Shown: positions 9,587 to 18,622 of the stretch, piece after piece
How positions within the stretch are numbered: position 1 is the stretch's first letter
Layout of the letters: each line of letters opens with the position of its first letter
Assembly: GCA_023443925.1 (NCBI GenBank)
Contig: JAEZSL010000237.1
Coordinates: 1-59,178, forward strand
DNA from: Bacillota bacterium
GTDB lineage: Bacteria > Bacillota_A > Clostridia > Lachnospirales > Lachnospiraceae
Direction: 5' to 3'
Length of the DNA stretch: 59,178 nt
Translations under genes and position numbers: made by a program
The notes under the pieces: model-generated
Told to the model about the DNA's origin: nothing
The model's database searches: none
The model's input: only the letters and a program-made list of their open reading frames with translations

Positions 9587-9619
9587 ATGCTGCACTACTT
9601 ACTGTATGCTGCACTACTT
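9587..9619. repeat. 14-bp direct repeat in permease/lipoprotein spacer
   Basis: ATGCTGCACTACTT occurs at 9587-9600 and again at 9606-9619, 19 bp apart. It lies in the mRNA leader of the lipoprotein gene. A regulatory or processing role is possible, and chance duplication is equally so. Confidence 0.7.
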
Positions 9620-9632
9620 TTTAGATTATGTA

Positions 9633-10523
9633 TCAGCCTTTTAACGATCCGATGATTACTCCTTTTACAAAGTATTTTTGAACAAAGGGATAAACGCACA
9701 TAATGGGCAGCATACAGATAAATGTCGTAGCGGCTTTTAGAGTATCCGGCGTTACATGATTGGTATCCGTGCTGTTCATATCCATCATCTGCTGTGTTCC
9801 CTCTAACAAAATCCGTCGCAGCACCACCTGCAGCGGAAGTTTATCCGCATCCCTTATGTAAATCGTTGCATCAAACCAGGCATTCCAGTGCCCCACCATT
9901 ACCCAGAGTGCCACGGTGGCCAGTACTGCTTTGGAGATGGGCAGTACAATGCTGAAAAATATCCGGATGCTTCCGGCACCGTCAATTTTCGCCGATTCCT
10001 CCAGACCTTCCGGTACAGCCATAAAGAAGTTCCGCATTATAATCAGATTGTAGGAACTTACAAGTCCCGGTAAAATAAGTGCCAGCCGGTTGTCAATCAA
10101 ATGCAGATCAACCATCCACATATAAGTCGGAATCATACCGCCTGAAAAAAACATAGGTATCAGCACTACTGTAGTCCAGAAATTCCGGTTAGGCAGATTT
10201 TTCTTTGATAAGGTATAAGCTCCCATTGCGGTTAATGTAACACTTAACACAGTACCTGTTATGGTCCGGATTAAGGTTTCCCGGTATCCGGACCAGATAA
10301 AGCGGTTATTTAAAACATATTGGTAATTAAAAGCTGAAAATTTCTTTGGCCACATCTGCAGCGCTTCCACTATTCCCGCGTCCGGTGAGCTTATGGATTT
10401 CACAAACAGATTCCAGAACGGAAAAAGTATGGTTAAGGAAAATATGGCTAAGATAAGGTAATTAACTATATCAAACGACTTACCCCGGACACTGCGCCTG
10501 ATCTTATTGCTTGATTTTTTCAT
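9633..10523 (-). CDS. Carbohydrate ABC transporter permease (YtcP/AraQ type)
   Basis: 296 residues from the ATG at 10523, which follows GTAGGAGGAACC; a GTG 18 bp upstream overlaps the previous gene and lacks a site. Six membrane segments of the MalG-type family are visible. The EAA loop is present as EESAKIDGAGSIRIFFSIVLPISKAV, and the C-terminus FVKGVIIGSLKG is typical of YtcP-like permeases. It pairs with the LplB-type permease encoded 11 bp upstream and imports the sugar captured by the lipoprotein. Confidence 0.93.
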   Translation of the reverse strand: MKKSSNKIRRSVRGKSFDIVNYLILAIFSLTILFPFWNLFVKSISSPDAGIVEALQMWPKKFSAFNYQYVLNNRFIWSGYRETLIRTITGTVLSVTLTAMGAYTLSKKNLPNRNFWTTVVLIPMFFSGGMIPTYMWMVDLHLIDNRLALILPGLVSSYNLIIMRNFFMAVPEGLEESAKIDGAGSIRIFFSIVLPISKAVLATVALWVMVGHWNAWFDATIYIRDADKLPLQVVLRRILLEGTQQMMDMNSTDTNHVTPDTLKAATTFICMLPIMCVYPFVQKYFVKGVIIGSLKG

Positions 10524-10534
10524 ACCGGTTCCTC

Positions 10535-11461
10535 CTACCACAGGGAATTATCCCCCAGCCTTTTTGCAATTTTATTAGTAAATAGTACAAAACCAAGTCC
10601 TATCACGTTTTTAAACAGATTTACTGCCGTAGAATAGCTGTACTGCATCCCTTCCAGACCGCGCCGGTATACATAGGTATCAATGATATCTCCAACCTTA
10701 TACACCGCTTCATTGTACATATTCATAATCTGGTCAAAGCCGGCATTTAAAATTCCACCGGTATTTAGAATTAAAATAATTGTAATGGTAGGTATAAGAC
10801 TGGGAATGGTAATATAAAGTACCTGCTTAAACCGGCCTGCACCGTCTAACATGGCAGCTTCATACAGCTGCGGATCTATGCCGGATATGGCCGCCAGATA
10901 GATAACCGTTCCCCAGCCGACACCCTGCCAGACACCGGTAAGGATTATCGTGAAAATAAACCATTTGGGATCTCCCAGGAAGAAGATAGGTGAAATGCCT
11001 AACTTCTCTAATATGGCGTTAACGGCTCCTGTTGATGGCGAAAGCAGCTGTTGAAATACACCGGCTAAAATAACCCAGGACAAAAAGTGAGGCAGGTAGC
11101 TTACCGTCTGCACTACTTTCTTATAACCGGAATGTTTCACTTCATTCAAAAACAAGGCTAAAATAATAGGTGCCGGAAATCCCACCACCAGTCTTAAAAT
11201 ACTGATCCAGACGGTATTCCCCAGGATTTCATAAAAACTCGGTGTAGAAAATAGTTCCCTGAAATTATCAAGCCCTGCCCAGGGACTTCCCCATATCCCC
11301 TGCATCAGTTTATAATCCTTAAATGCAATGACAATTCCCCCCATGGGTATGTAGCAAAACACAATGTAAAACACCAGAACAGGTAAAAACAAAATAAAAA
11401 GTTCTTTATTTTTCCTGTATTGAAGGAACGTATCCCTTATCTTTAATCTTCCATGTTTCAC
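10535..11461 (-). CDS. Sugar ABC transporter permease (LplB type)
   Basis: 308 residues from a GTG start preceded by AGGAGGAG. It has six transmembrane segments and the EAA loop YEAAMLDGAGRFKQVLYITIPSLIP. The N-terminal FILFLPVLVFYIVFCYIPMGG segment is characteristic of LplB-family permeases. It is the first gene of the operon permease-permease-lipoprotein-GH43. An AAACGTTT palindrome lies immediately upstream of its ribosome site and should let a LacI-type repressor block expression. Confidence 0.93.
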   Translation of the reverse strand: MKHGRLKIRDTFLQYRKNKELFILFLPVLVFYIVFCYIPMGGIVIAFKDYKLMQGIWGSPWAGLDNFRELFSTPSFYEILGNTVWISILRLVVGFPAPIILALFLNEVKHSGYKKVVQTVSYLPHFLSWVILAGVFQQLLSPSTGAVNAILEKLGISPIFFLGDPKWFIFTIILTGVWQGVGWGTVIYLAAISGIDPQLYEAAMLDGAGRFKQVLYITIPSLIPTITIILILNTGGILNAGFDQIMNMYNEAVYKVGDIIDTYVYRRGLEGMQYSYSTAVNLFKNVIGLGFVLFTNKIAKRLGDNSLW

Positions 11462-11476
11462 TTTTCTCCTCCTTTT

Positions 11477-11484
11477 AAACGTTT
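11477..11484. promoter_or_regulatory. LacI-type operator, site 1 (AAACGTTT)
   Basis: Perfect palindrome with the central CpG typical of LacI/GalR-family operators. It lies just upstream of the AGGAGGAG ribosome site of the first permease gene, a position where binding would block elongation or initiation. Confidence 0.6.
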
Positions 11485-11597
11485 TTCCATTATAAATTTA
11501 TTTTATATAACTTATAATGTTAGATATACATTATAAGTTACTGTTCAATATGCATTTTTTATACATATTACACTATTTCGATTATATTTACATGGTT

Positions 11598-11605
11598 AAA
11601 CGTTT
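11598..11605. promoter_or_regulatory. LacI-type operator, site 2 (AAACGTTT)
   Basis: Second copy of the palindrome, centred 121 bp from site 1, in the upstream part of the ABC operon control region. With site 1 it could support looping by a tetrameric or clustered repressor. Confidence 0.55.
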
Positions 11606-12000
11606 TTCTTTGCTACTATATTATCACACGGCTTTTCCCTTGTCAATCATGTATTACCTAAAAAATATATACAAAAACTAAACTGCAGCTTACTTCCATC
11701 TTACATCCAAAACCAGGAAACCATCAGCGTTTGCCAGCATCCTGAACTTTTTGTCCGACCTGCGGAAAATGATGCTTGCAATCCGTAATTATATGGGCTA
11801 AACTATGCATAACCAGCTTTTATATTTTTTATAATGCATGGGTTATATGGATAAGTGTACCAATATTTTATGATATTTGGTTTGTTATCTAAGCTTTTAA
11901 TTGAACTCTCTTTGTATTTTATTTGAACTTTGATTTGGATTTTTATATGAAATTAAGAAATAGATAATCAAAAGATTTTATAACTTTTTAGATCTATGGT

Positions 12001-12010
12001 AAAACGTTTT
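12001..12010. promoter_or_regulatory. LacI-type operator, site 3 (AAAACGTTTT)
   Basis: Extended 10-bp perfect palindrome 102 bp upstream of the lacI-family start codon. It is the likely autoregulatory site of that gene. Confidence 0.6.
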
Positions 12011-12111
12011 ATTGAGAGATATATTATAAGCTTGAATATAATCTATATATTATTAGCTATATAATATAATATAAGATATATAATATTTGATAGAATAACA
12101 AGGAGGATAAC

Positions 12112-13122
12112 ATGGTTACAATTCACGATGTGGCAAAATTGGCCGGTGTTTCCATCGCTACCGTTTCTCATGTAATTAACAAAACAAAAAAAGTTTCTTC
12201 CACTACGGAAGAAAAGGTACTGGAAGCTCTTTCGGCCTTGAATTATATACCCAATACCGCTGCCAAAAGTCTGAAGACCAACAGCTATAAATCCATCGGA
12301 GTTATTGCGGAGGATGTCTCTTCATTTAGTACTCCGCCCATTATAGATGCTGTATGCGGTTTTCTAAATGAACAGGGATTTACCGTTAATCTTTGTAATC
12401 TCCGTACCTACAGCCATTCCCAGTATGATACCCAGCTCCTGAAATCAAGCCTTAATATTCTGGAAGCTTCCAGAGCCAGCGGGGCTATCTATATCGGTGC
12501 TGCCTCCCCTAATGTTTCCTATATCCGCTCTATGATTAAAGTACCGGTCATCTTTGCTTACAGTACAGCATTAGAATCGGATTATTCCATTGATTATGAT
12601 AATTACGGTGCTGCCAGGCTGGCTGCCGGGCATCTCATTGCCAACGGTCATAAGCGTCTTGCCATTATTACCGGCTCTCTGGACCAGGAATTTGTTCACC
12701 AGCGCATAATGGGCTTTCAATCTGCCATCATCGATGCCTCCCTTGTGCTTCCTCCGGAATATATTCTTCCCGGAAACTGGAATTACGAACAGGCATACCA
12801 GCAGACCTGCCGTCTTTTGGAACAACCCAATCCTCCTACCGCCATTTTTGCCATGAATGATTTTATGGCCTGTGCGGTAATTGCCGCCGGACGTAAATAT
12901 GGTCTGCGAATCCCGGAGGACCTGTCTGTCATCGGTTTTGACAACCGTAGCTGTGCGGCGTTTTGTACCCCGGCTATTACCACCCTTGGGATTCCTCTTT
13001 ATGAAATTGGTATAGCAGCCGCATCCTCCTTTATAAAACTGATAAACGGAGAAGAAATCCCTCATAAACAGCTCCTGAACTGCGAACTTATCCAAAGGGA
13101 TTCCGTTTTTTCACTCTTATGA
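12112..13122 (+). CDS. LacI-family transcriptional regulator
   Basis: 336 residues. The N-terminal HTH (TIHDVAKLAGVSIATVSHVIN, residues ~3-23) and hinge helix are canonical. The remainder is a periplasmic-binding-protein-like effector domain, including AIFAMNDFMACAVIAAGRKYG and the DLSVIGFDN motif. AAGGAGG precedes the ATG. It is divergent from the ABC/GH43 operon, and three AAACGTTT palindromes lie in the shared spacer. It is therefore the probable sugar-responsive repressor of that operon and of itself. The effector is unknown. Confidence 0.95.
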   Translation: MVTIHDVAKLAGVSIATVSHVINKTKKVSSTTEEKVLEALSALNYIPNTAAKSLKTNSYKSIGVIAEDVSSFSTPPIIDAVCGFLNEQGFTVNLCNLRTYSHSQYDTQLLKSSLNILEASRASGAIYIGAASPNVSYIRSMIKVPVIFAYSTALESDYSIDYDNYGAARLAAGHLIANGHKRLAIITGSLDQEFVHQRIMGFQSAIIDASLVLPPEYILPGNWNYEQAYQQTCRLLEQPNPPTAIFAMNDFMACAVIAAGRKYGLRIPEDLSVIGFDNRSCAAFCTPAITTLGIPLYEIGIAAASSFIKLINGEEIPHKQLLNCELIQRDSVFSLL

Positions 13123-13194
13123 TACCAATTAAAGTTTACTAAGCCTGGCTTTGCCGGGTATAAATCAAAGGGCAAAAGAAAAAACGGTAACCGT

Positions 13195-14586
13195 TTAATT
13201 CATATCTTTATTAAGCAGTTCCCTGAGCCGTTTCAAACCGGTTTCAATTTCCTTAATTTCCAGATCACCAAAGCCGAAAATCAGGGTATTGGTTTCTTGC
13301 CATGGATTTTGCTGATAATCCGTCAGCAAATCAATAGACAATCCATTTTGTTGAAGAGTCTCCTCAAACAGCCTGTCAAACTGGTGTTTATGAAAGGTAA
13401 CTGCAACATGAAGTCCGGAATTTTCACCATTGATACTGATCTCCTCCCCGAAAAGTTCTCTGAGCCGGCTTGTAAGATACATCATTTTGCCTTTATAAAT
13501 TTTTTTCATCTTAAAGATATGTTTTGTATATCGCCCTGACTCCATTAATTTGTATAATGCAATCTGATTCAGCAAATCCGTACTCTTTCGAAGCAGAATT
13601 CGAAGCTCTCCGGCTTCTTTAAGCAGCCCTTCCGGCAGCACCATATATCCAAGACGCAGGGATGGCATTAAGGTCTTGCTGAAGGTACCAAGATGTATCA
13701 CATGATCCGGTGCAAGCTGATATATGGAGTTAACGGATGCTCCTTTATACCGGAATTCGCTGTCATAGTCGTCTTCAATCAAAATATTGTGATTCCTGGT
13801 GAGCCAGTCACAGATCATTTTTCTCCGCTCAAAGGATAATGTTCCGCCTAAAGGAAACTGGTGGGAGGGCGAGACGCAGATAACCGAACCGGATTTCTCC
13901 TCAAGACCGGCAGGCAATATGCCTTCCCCATCAACGGATACCTCTTTCATACTAAATCTTTGCAGCTTAAAAATATCAGGAATAAAAGGTACCGTAACCC
14001 CTTCGTATAGAAAATTATCATAGTGGTTACGAAGCAGCATTGATAAAAATCCTACTGCATCCGATGTACCGGCTGTAATAAATATCTGAGAACTGCTGCA
14101 GTTAATCCCTTTGTATTTCTGCAAATAGTCTGCGATTTCGATTCGCAGAGGTTTATACCCGAGAATGCTGGTATAACCGCATTCCCGGGAGGTCATCTCA
14201 AGCAGGCCTGCCTTTAAATACCCTGCCCAAATATTACGCGGAAAACTGTTCAAATCCGGTATACCGCATTCAAAAGCTATAACTTCATTTTTCTTTGCCT
14301 GCTGATATACTTCTTTGATGGATTCCCGGTGCTGTATTGGTTTCATTTCCAAAGAGGACACAAATGTTCCCTTTCCCTTCACTACTTCCAGATAACCTTC
14401 CGCGATTAACTGTTCGTAGATTTCCACCAGAATATTTCTGGCCAGATTAAGAGCATCGGACAACATTCTGGTGGAAGGCATTTTTTCACCGTTTTTTAAC
14501 TTCCCCGTCACAATGTCACCGATAATTGCATCATAGACCTGCTTTTTTAATGGAACTTCCGAATTTCTGTCAAGTATTATAAACAT
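13195..14586 (-). CDS. MocR/GabR-family regulator (GntR HTH fused to aminotransferase fold)
   Basis: About 463 residues. An N-terminal GntR-type winged helix (~5-75, with KLKNGEKMPSTRMLSDALNLARN) is joined to a fold-type-I aminotransferase domain. FITAGTSDAV and IEDDYDSEFRY fit the PLP-pocket segments, and HLGTFSKTLMPSLRLGYM contains the PLP lysine. Such proteins sense PLP or its adducts and control vitamin B6, GABA or related genes. Unusually it is not divergent from its target; it lies about 100 bp downstream of an aldo-keto reductase on the same strand. Start codons at 14595, 14592 and 14586 are all possible; GGGTGA fits the last best. Confidence 0.9.
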   Translation of the reverse strand: MFIILDRNSEVPLKKQVYDAIIGDIVTGKLKNGEKMPSTRMLSDALNLARNILVEIYEQLIAEGYLEVVKGKGTFVSSLEMKPIQHRESIKEVYQQAKKNEVIAFECGIPDLNSFPRNIWAGYLKAGLLEMTSRECGYTSILGYKPLRIEIADYLQKYKGINCSSSQIFITAGTSDAVGFLSMLLRNHYDNFLYEGVTVPFIPDIFKLQRFSMKEVSVDGEGILPAGLEEKSGSVICVSPSHQFPLGGTLSFERRKMICDWLTRNHNILIEDDYDSEFRYKGASVNSIYQLAPDHVIHLGTFSKTLMPSLRLGYMVLPEGLLKEAGELRILLRKSTDLLNQIALYKLMESGRYTKHIFKMKKIYKGKMMYLTSRLRELFGEEISINGENSGLHVAVTFHKHQFDRLFEETLQQNGLSIDLLTDYQQNPWQETNTLIFGFGDLEIKEIETGLKRLRELLNKDMN

Positions 14587-14616
14587 TACCATCACCCAAA
14601 TCCAATTTTATAATTT

Positions 14617-14708
14617 TACATTTTATGATTTTACGATTTACTATTTATGATTTGCTATTTATGATTATTGATTTACTATTTATGATTTATGATTTTACGA
14701 TTTTATTG
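14617..14708. repeat. AT-rich heptamer-periodic array
   Basis: The stretch is built from about a dozen imperfect 7-8-base units such as TTTATGA, TTTACTA, TTTTACGA and TTTGCTA. CTATTTATGATT recurs at 14641, 14655 and 14676. The array covers the spacer between the aldo-keto reductase and MocR genes and runs into the last codons of the reductase. It looks like replication-slippage DNA, and a regulatory role is unproven. Confidence 0.75.
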
Positions 14709-15661
14709 ATTTCTCCAGCCTGTTCTTTGGTTAGCGGACCGAATTCAAGAGCTCTTATATTTTCTTCCACCTGTTTTATATTCTTAAACCCGGGTATCGG
14801 CACCATATATGGACTACTCGCCCAAATCCATGCCAGTGCACCCTGCACCATGGTACGCCCGCCGGAGGTAATTATCTCCCGAATCGCTTCCAGTTTGCCA
14901 AGGAGATGGCTGCTTGGAACGCCTTCTTCAAAATAAATCATCCAATCCAGTTTTCCGGATCGAATATCATCTTTAGGGAATTTACTGTTTAAGTCATACT
15001 TTCCGGATAACAGGCCCATAGCCAGAGGCTGTCTGTTTAATCCCATTACCTGGTTTTTATCAATGAGCCCGATCATGGCTTCATTATTGGCAAAAATATT
15101 TAAGTCAAACTGTATGGCGCTGCAGGAAGGGGACTTTAAGAATACCTCTGCTTCTTTTGGTGTATCCGTACTCCAGCCGTAGCTGCGGATATCTCCTCTT
15201 TCTTTCAGCAGTTCAAGAGTCTCAAGCACTTCCTCGGCTTTATTTAGCTCCAACGGCTGTAAATGAAGCTGATATATATCAATGTAATCGGTACGGAGTC
15301 TTCTCAATGAATCATGGCATTCCGCAATGATAGATTCTCTTTCTATACTCTGTCCCTTTGCTTCTCGTTTTACATCATCACAGGGAAATCCAAATTTAGT
15401 TGCAATCATAATTTTGTCTCTCACATCGTGCAGAGCTTCTCCAAGTACTTCCTCACTGCGGCCATAGCCATACGTTGCAGCGGTATCAAATAACCGGATG
15501 CCTCTCTCATAAGCATACTTTAGAGCTTTTAGCGATTCACTGTCCTCTACATTTGACCAGCCAAGAGGTATATCCTCCGGCCCCCAGGCACCGCCGATAG
15601 CCCAGCAGCCCATGCCAAGGGGTTGCAGCTTTTGATTCAGTTGTTTGTTATACAGTTCCAT
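14687..15661 (-). CDS. Aldo-keto reductase
   Basis: 324 residues, a single TIM barrel. The catalytic tetrad is visible as Asp59 (LFDTAATYGYG), Tyr64, Lys89 (IATKFGF) and His133 (YQLHLQ). WIWASSPYMVPIPGFKN matches the NADPH-phosphate loop region of AKR families 11-13. It should be a cytoplasmic NADPH-dependent carbonyl reductase. The substrate is unknown; the MocR gene downstream, a class often tied to PLP metabolism, weakly suggests pyridoxal or another aldehyde. The last codons overlap the AT-rich heptamer array. Confidence 0.92.
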   Translation of the reverse strand: MELYNKQLNQKLQPLGMGCWAIGGAWGPEDIPLGWSNVEDSESLKALKYAYERGIRLFDTAATYGYGRSEEVLGEALHDVRDKIMIATKFGFPCDDVKREAKGQSIERESIIAECHDSLRRLRTDYIDIYQLHLQPLELNKAEEVLETLELLKERGDIRSYGWSTDTPKEAEVFLKSPSCSAIQFDLNIFANNEAMIGLIDKNQVMGLNRQPLAMGLLSGKYDLNSKFPKDDIRSGKLDWMIYFEEGVPSSHLLGKLEAIREIITSGGRTMVQGALAWIWASSPYMVPIPGFKNIKQVEENIRALEFGPLTKEQAGEINKIVKS

Positions 15662-15992
15662 TATCCTGCGCTTCCTTTCCTTTTAATATGTAACTAATTA
15701 ATATTTATATTCATTGATACTTACATTACTATCATAAACGATGAATCAGGTTCGTTCAAGGTCCACAATTTAATGTAATTTCAAGAACCACGTTTATTAA
15801 AACTAACTCTGAATTCCACCGCATTACGATCTTGTTTATCGGTTTTTAATATTAGATGATTTCACTATATAAAAAAACCTTTAAACTGAGTAATTATATT
15901 TTACATCAGTTTAAAGGTTAAACTCTGGGCTCTTATATATTATTTTCTTGTTCTGCTAAAGCAGTATCAACTGCTTTTAAGCAGTCCTGACT
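15662..15992. other. 331-bp intergenic region
   Basis: It holds the terminator of the PadR/DUF4097 operon (15876-15919) and the upstream region of the aldo-keto reductase gene. Otherwise it is AT-rich sequence in which no gene or conserved structure was seen. Confidence 0.6.
15876..15919 (-). terminator. Intrinsic terminator of PadR-DUF4097 operon
   Basis: AACCTTTAAACTGA (15876-15889) and TCAGTTTAAAGGTT (15906-15919) form a perfect 14-bp stem. On the minus strand it is followed directly by seven T residues. It lies 74 bp after the stop codon. Confidence 0.9.
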
Positions 15993-17855
15993 TTAATCAT
16001 TCAAATGAATATCACCGCTTACGGTACTTAGAATCAGTTCACTACCCTGGTTGCCATAAGTGTAAGTTCCTGATTTCTGATTTCTCTGGTGCATATTATC
16101 ATAATCAATATATAAGGAACCGGAAGTAGTTCTGGATTTGACATTATAACCATTCTTATAGTTTTTCAGAGTAATGTTAATACTTCCGCTGGTACTGCTG
16201 GACTCTAATGTAACATCTCCGTTACAGGTTACTTCAGCATCTCCGCTTTTTGAGCTTGCATGGCATCTTTTCACATTCACTTCCGCTGTTACATCCCCGC
16301 TTCCGCTGTTCACCCTTAAACCATCACCAACTACCTGGCTCATTCTTATATCACCGCTTATACTGCTGACATCAGCGTTATTCATTGTGAAATCACGTAT
16401 TTCAATATCACCGCTTGAACTTCTGACTTTACATTCACCGGCTTTCATATTAACAATTTCTAAGTCACCGCTTAAAGGACTGCAGTCCACAATGTCTGCT
16501 TTTATATTTCCGATTTCAATGTCACCGCTTGAACTTCTAAGGGACAGGAATTTGGTATCAATGTTGTTTGCCTCAATATCGCCGCTGGTTGCTCCTGCTC
16601 TTAGTTGAACACTGTTTACATCATCCAGGCTGATATCTCCGCTGGAAACTTTGATTCTAAAATCAGTGGTATATACTCCATCAATTACAACGTCACCGCT
16701 TGCTGCCGTTGCTATGATACTATCTGCATTTACATTGGAAATCCTGATATTGCCGCTTGCGGTTTTTACATTGACATTTCCCGTATCCTCCGGTATCTCA
16801 ACATATATATTCATGGAATAAAGTTTCGGATTAAACAAAAATACGGCTTTTCCAACTCTGCGGATTCCGGCATATACCGTATTTCCTTCCTTATAACTGT
16901 AAAACTCATACATCTGGCGCTGTCTTTCGTTTCCATTATTCTCATAAGAAACATTTATTTTACCATTGGTGGATTTTTCAACAGTAATATCAGCACATAT
17001 GCCATCGATCGTAAGGTTTAACCCCTTATTCGTTTTATCGGTATTGTCATCCTTTGATTTCTCAGTCTGGTTCACTGCTTCTTCACTGCCTTTCCCAAGG
17101 TCAGAGGATTCACTGCCGCCATCTGTTTCTTTGTCTGCAGATTCCGCTTTATTATTTAAAGTATCAGCCTCACTGTTTGTATTCGCTGCTTCAGACTGCA
17201 CATCCTCAAAGGTTTCCTTCTTTGACGCATCCTCTGTAGCTGCATCATAACTAAAATTCTGCTGCCCTGCTTCATCAGATTCATCGGATGAAGCATAGCT
17301 TTTCGATACATTATCCTTATATCCATCCGCACTCCTTTTATTGAAATCAAACGGGCTGCCCTGGTTCTTAAGATAGTTATCCGCAAAATTGTTAATGGAG
17401 GAGGTTGCCTGGTCAAGAGTACTTTTCAAAGTACGGCTGATCTCATTCACATCAATTTTGCTAATGGCATCGCCGGCTGTATCCAGTGCACTGTTTATTG
17501 CGTCACCAAGCTTTTCACCATCTATATTATGGAAGTTAGAATACCAATCTTTGAATTTATTCTTATTGCTGCCTTGTTCATCATATGATTTATTTTCTTC
17601 GTTCTTTTCTTCGTTACTTTCTTCGTTACTTTCTTCGTTCTTCTCATCACTGTGATTTGTATTGTATACTTCTTTTATTTCCTTAACCAGGTCATCAATT
17701 GCTCCCAGTTCTTCACAGATTTGCTCTTCGCTTTTGCCATTTTCCATTCCTATCTGAAAATGTTCTTCATAATCTAGTACAATTTCTTCCATTACACTTT
17801 CATCGGTATCTTTTAATGCCTCTTTTAATGCACTTAAATATTCTGTCTTGTTCAT
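15993..17855 (-). CDS. HAAS (DUF1700)-DUF4097 beta-repeat protein
   Basis: 620 residues. Residues ~1-65 form a HAAS/DUF1700 helical domain (MNKTEYLSALKEALKD start, CEELGAIDDLVKEI). A long acidic Ser/Asn/Glu-rich linker follows, including tandem EESNEESNEEKNEE and a weak helical patch. The C-terminal half is a DUF4097 beta-solenoid with 13 SGD/SGN/SGS turns about 20 residues apart. No signal peptide or membrane helix is visible, although HAAS proteins are often membrane-linked. The ATG at 17855 was chosen because AGGAGG sits six bases before it; the ATG at 17861 abuts the site. It is 10 bp downstream of a PadR gene, the classical partner, and probably co-regulated by it. Confidence 0.88.
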   Translation of the reverse strand: MNKTEYLSALKEALKDTDESVMEEIVLDYEEHFQIGMENGKSEEQICEELGAIDDLVKEIKEVYNTNHSDEKNEESNEESNEEKNEENKSYDEQGSNKNKFKDWYSNFHNIDGEKLGDAINSALDTAGDAISKIDVNEISRTLKSTLDQATSSINNFADNYLKNQGSPFDFNKRSADGYKDNVSKSYASSDESDEAGQQNFSYDAATEDASKKETFEDVQSEAANTNSEADTLNNKAESADKETDGGSESSDLGKGSEEAVNQTEKSKDDNTDKTNKGLNLTIDGICADITVEKSTNGKINVSYENNGNERQRQMYEFYSYKEGNTVYAGIRRVGKAVFLFNPKLYSMNIYVEIPEDTGNVNVKTASGNIRISNVNADSIIATAASGDVVIDGVYTTDFRIKVSSGDISLDDVNSVQLRAGATSGDIEANNIDTKFLSLRSSSGDIEIGNIKADIVDCSPLSGDLEIVNMKAGECKVRSSSGDIEIRDFTMNNADVSSISGDIRMSQVVGDGLRVNSGSGDVTAEVNVKRCHASSKSGDAEVTCNGDVTLESSSTSGSINITLKNYKNGYNVKSRTTSGSLYIDYDNMHQRNQKSGTYTYGNQGSELILSTVSGDIHLND

Positions 17856-17865
17856 ATCCATCCTC

Positions 17866-18171
17866 CTATTCTATAATATCTTCAACAATTTTGATAAAGT
17901 CCAGCCATTCTTTTTTTTGCGCTGCCTGATATTCTCTTCCTTTTTCCGTCAGATGATAATACTTTCTGGCAGGTCCCCCTCCGGATTCAACCAGATAGGT
18001 TTCTACGTAAGCATCATCTTTTAATCGTTTTAAAATAAGATATAAGGTACCTGTTGAAATCACCATCTGTTTTGATATGGCTTCTGTCAATTCATAGCCA
18101 TATCGGTCTGTCTCAACTAATTTTGAAAGTACACATAATTCTAATACCCCTTTTTTATACTGTGCATTCAT
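17866..18171 (-). CDS. PadR-family transcriptional regulator
   Basis: 101 residues, a compact winged HTH (YGYELTEAISKQMVISTGTLYLILKRLKDDAYVETY) with a short C-terminal helix. AAGGAG precedes the ATG. It is the first gene of a two-gene operon with the HAAS/DUF4097 protein. In such pairs the PadR protein represses the operon and HAAS is thought to interact with it. The spacer upstream is extremely AT-rich and contains the probable promoter. Confidence 0.93.
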   Translation of the reverse strand: MNAQYKKGVLELCVLSKLVETDRYGYELTEAISKQMVISTGTLYLILKRLKDDAYVETYLVESGGGPARKYYHLTEKGREYQAAQKKEWLDFIKIVEDIIE

Positions 18172-18486
18172 ATGTCAACTCCTTTCTGCTTGTTTCACAA
18201 ATGCTTTTACTGCGGTATTGCCCTCCTTTATAAAAAGGAAAGTAATGAAATTAATAAGTTGCTATGTTTTATCTTTTAATATATATTATCACTAACTATT
18301 ATATATTGCAATATAGTATTTATAATATAATTGTTTTTTTATAAAATTTTTATATCTTATTATTTTTATTATTTTTGAATTAAAGGTTTAAAAATTTAAT
18401 TTTGTATTCTGAATGTTTATAAGAATATTAAAAAAACGCATGAACGGCATCTTTTAATACCCCGATCATTTTTCTTTTTATATGCA

Positions 18487-18546
18487 ATTACATAAAAATA
18501 TATTACATAACCGTATATTACATAAATGTACAATACATAAACGTAT
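18487..18546. repeat. Four tandem 15-bp repeats upstream of tetR gene
   Basis: Units start at 18487, 18502, 18517 and 18532, with consensus ATTACATAAACGTAT. The third unit contains the palindrome TACAT-AA-ATGTA and the others degenerate versions of it. The array ends 48 bp before the -35 box of the tetR promoter, a plausible place for a regulator to bind cooperatively. Confidence 0.8.
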
Positions 18547-18593
18547 AATCCTTCTCCTGCTATAAAGCTATATTGGATATTCTGTTCAATGTA

Positions 18594-18622
18594 TTGACTT
18601 TTTTCAAACTTCGCACTATAAT
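18594..18622 (+). promoter_or_regulatory. Sigma-A promoter of tetR-nitroreductase unit
   Basis: TTGACT (18594-18599), 17-base spacer, TATAAT (18617-18622), a near-perfect consensus. Transcription would start about 25-30 bases before the GGGAGG ribosome site. Confidence 0.85.

Larger units (their letters stand above)
11462..12111. promoter_or_regulatory. 650-bp divergent control region, ABC operon / lacI-family gene
   Basis: No coding potential was seen. The very AT-rich spacer holds three AAACGTTT palindromes listed separately and a 12-bp perfect inverted repeat: AACTTATAATGT (11509-11520) and ACATTATAAGTT (11528-11539). That repeat is close to the expected promoter of the minus-strand operon. 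The rest shows no conserved structure by eye. Confidence 0.7.

Noticed and set aside
12571..13095. 174-codon frame antisense to the LacI-family gene
   Set aside because: Shadow frame with low-complexity composition opposite a canonical gene.
18487..18546. 15-bp iterons as a plasmid or replication origin
   Set aside because: Only four short units, no rep gene, and the location between two regulator genes fits a control region better.
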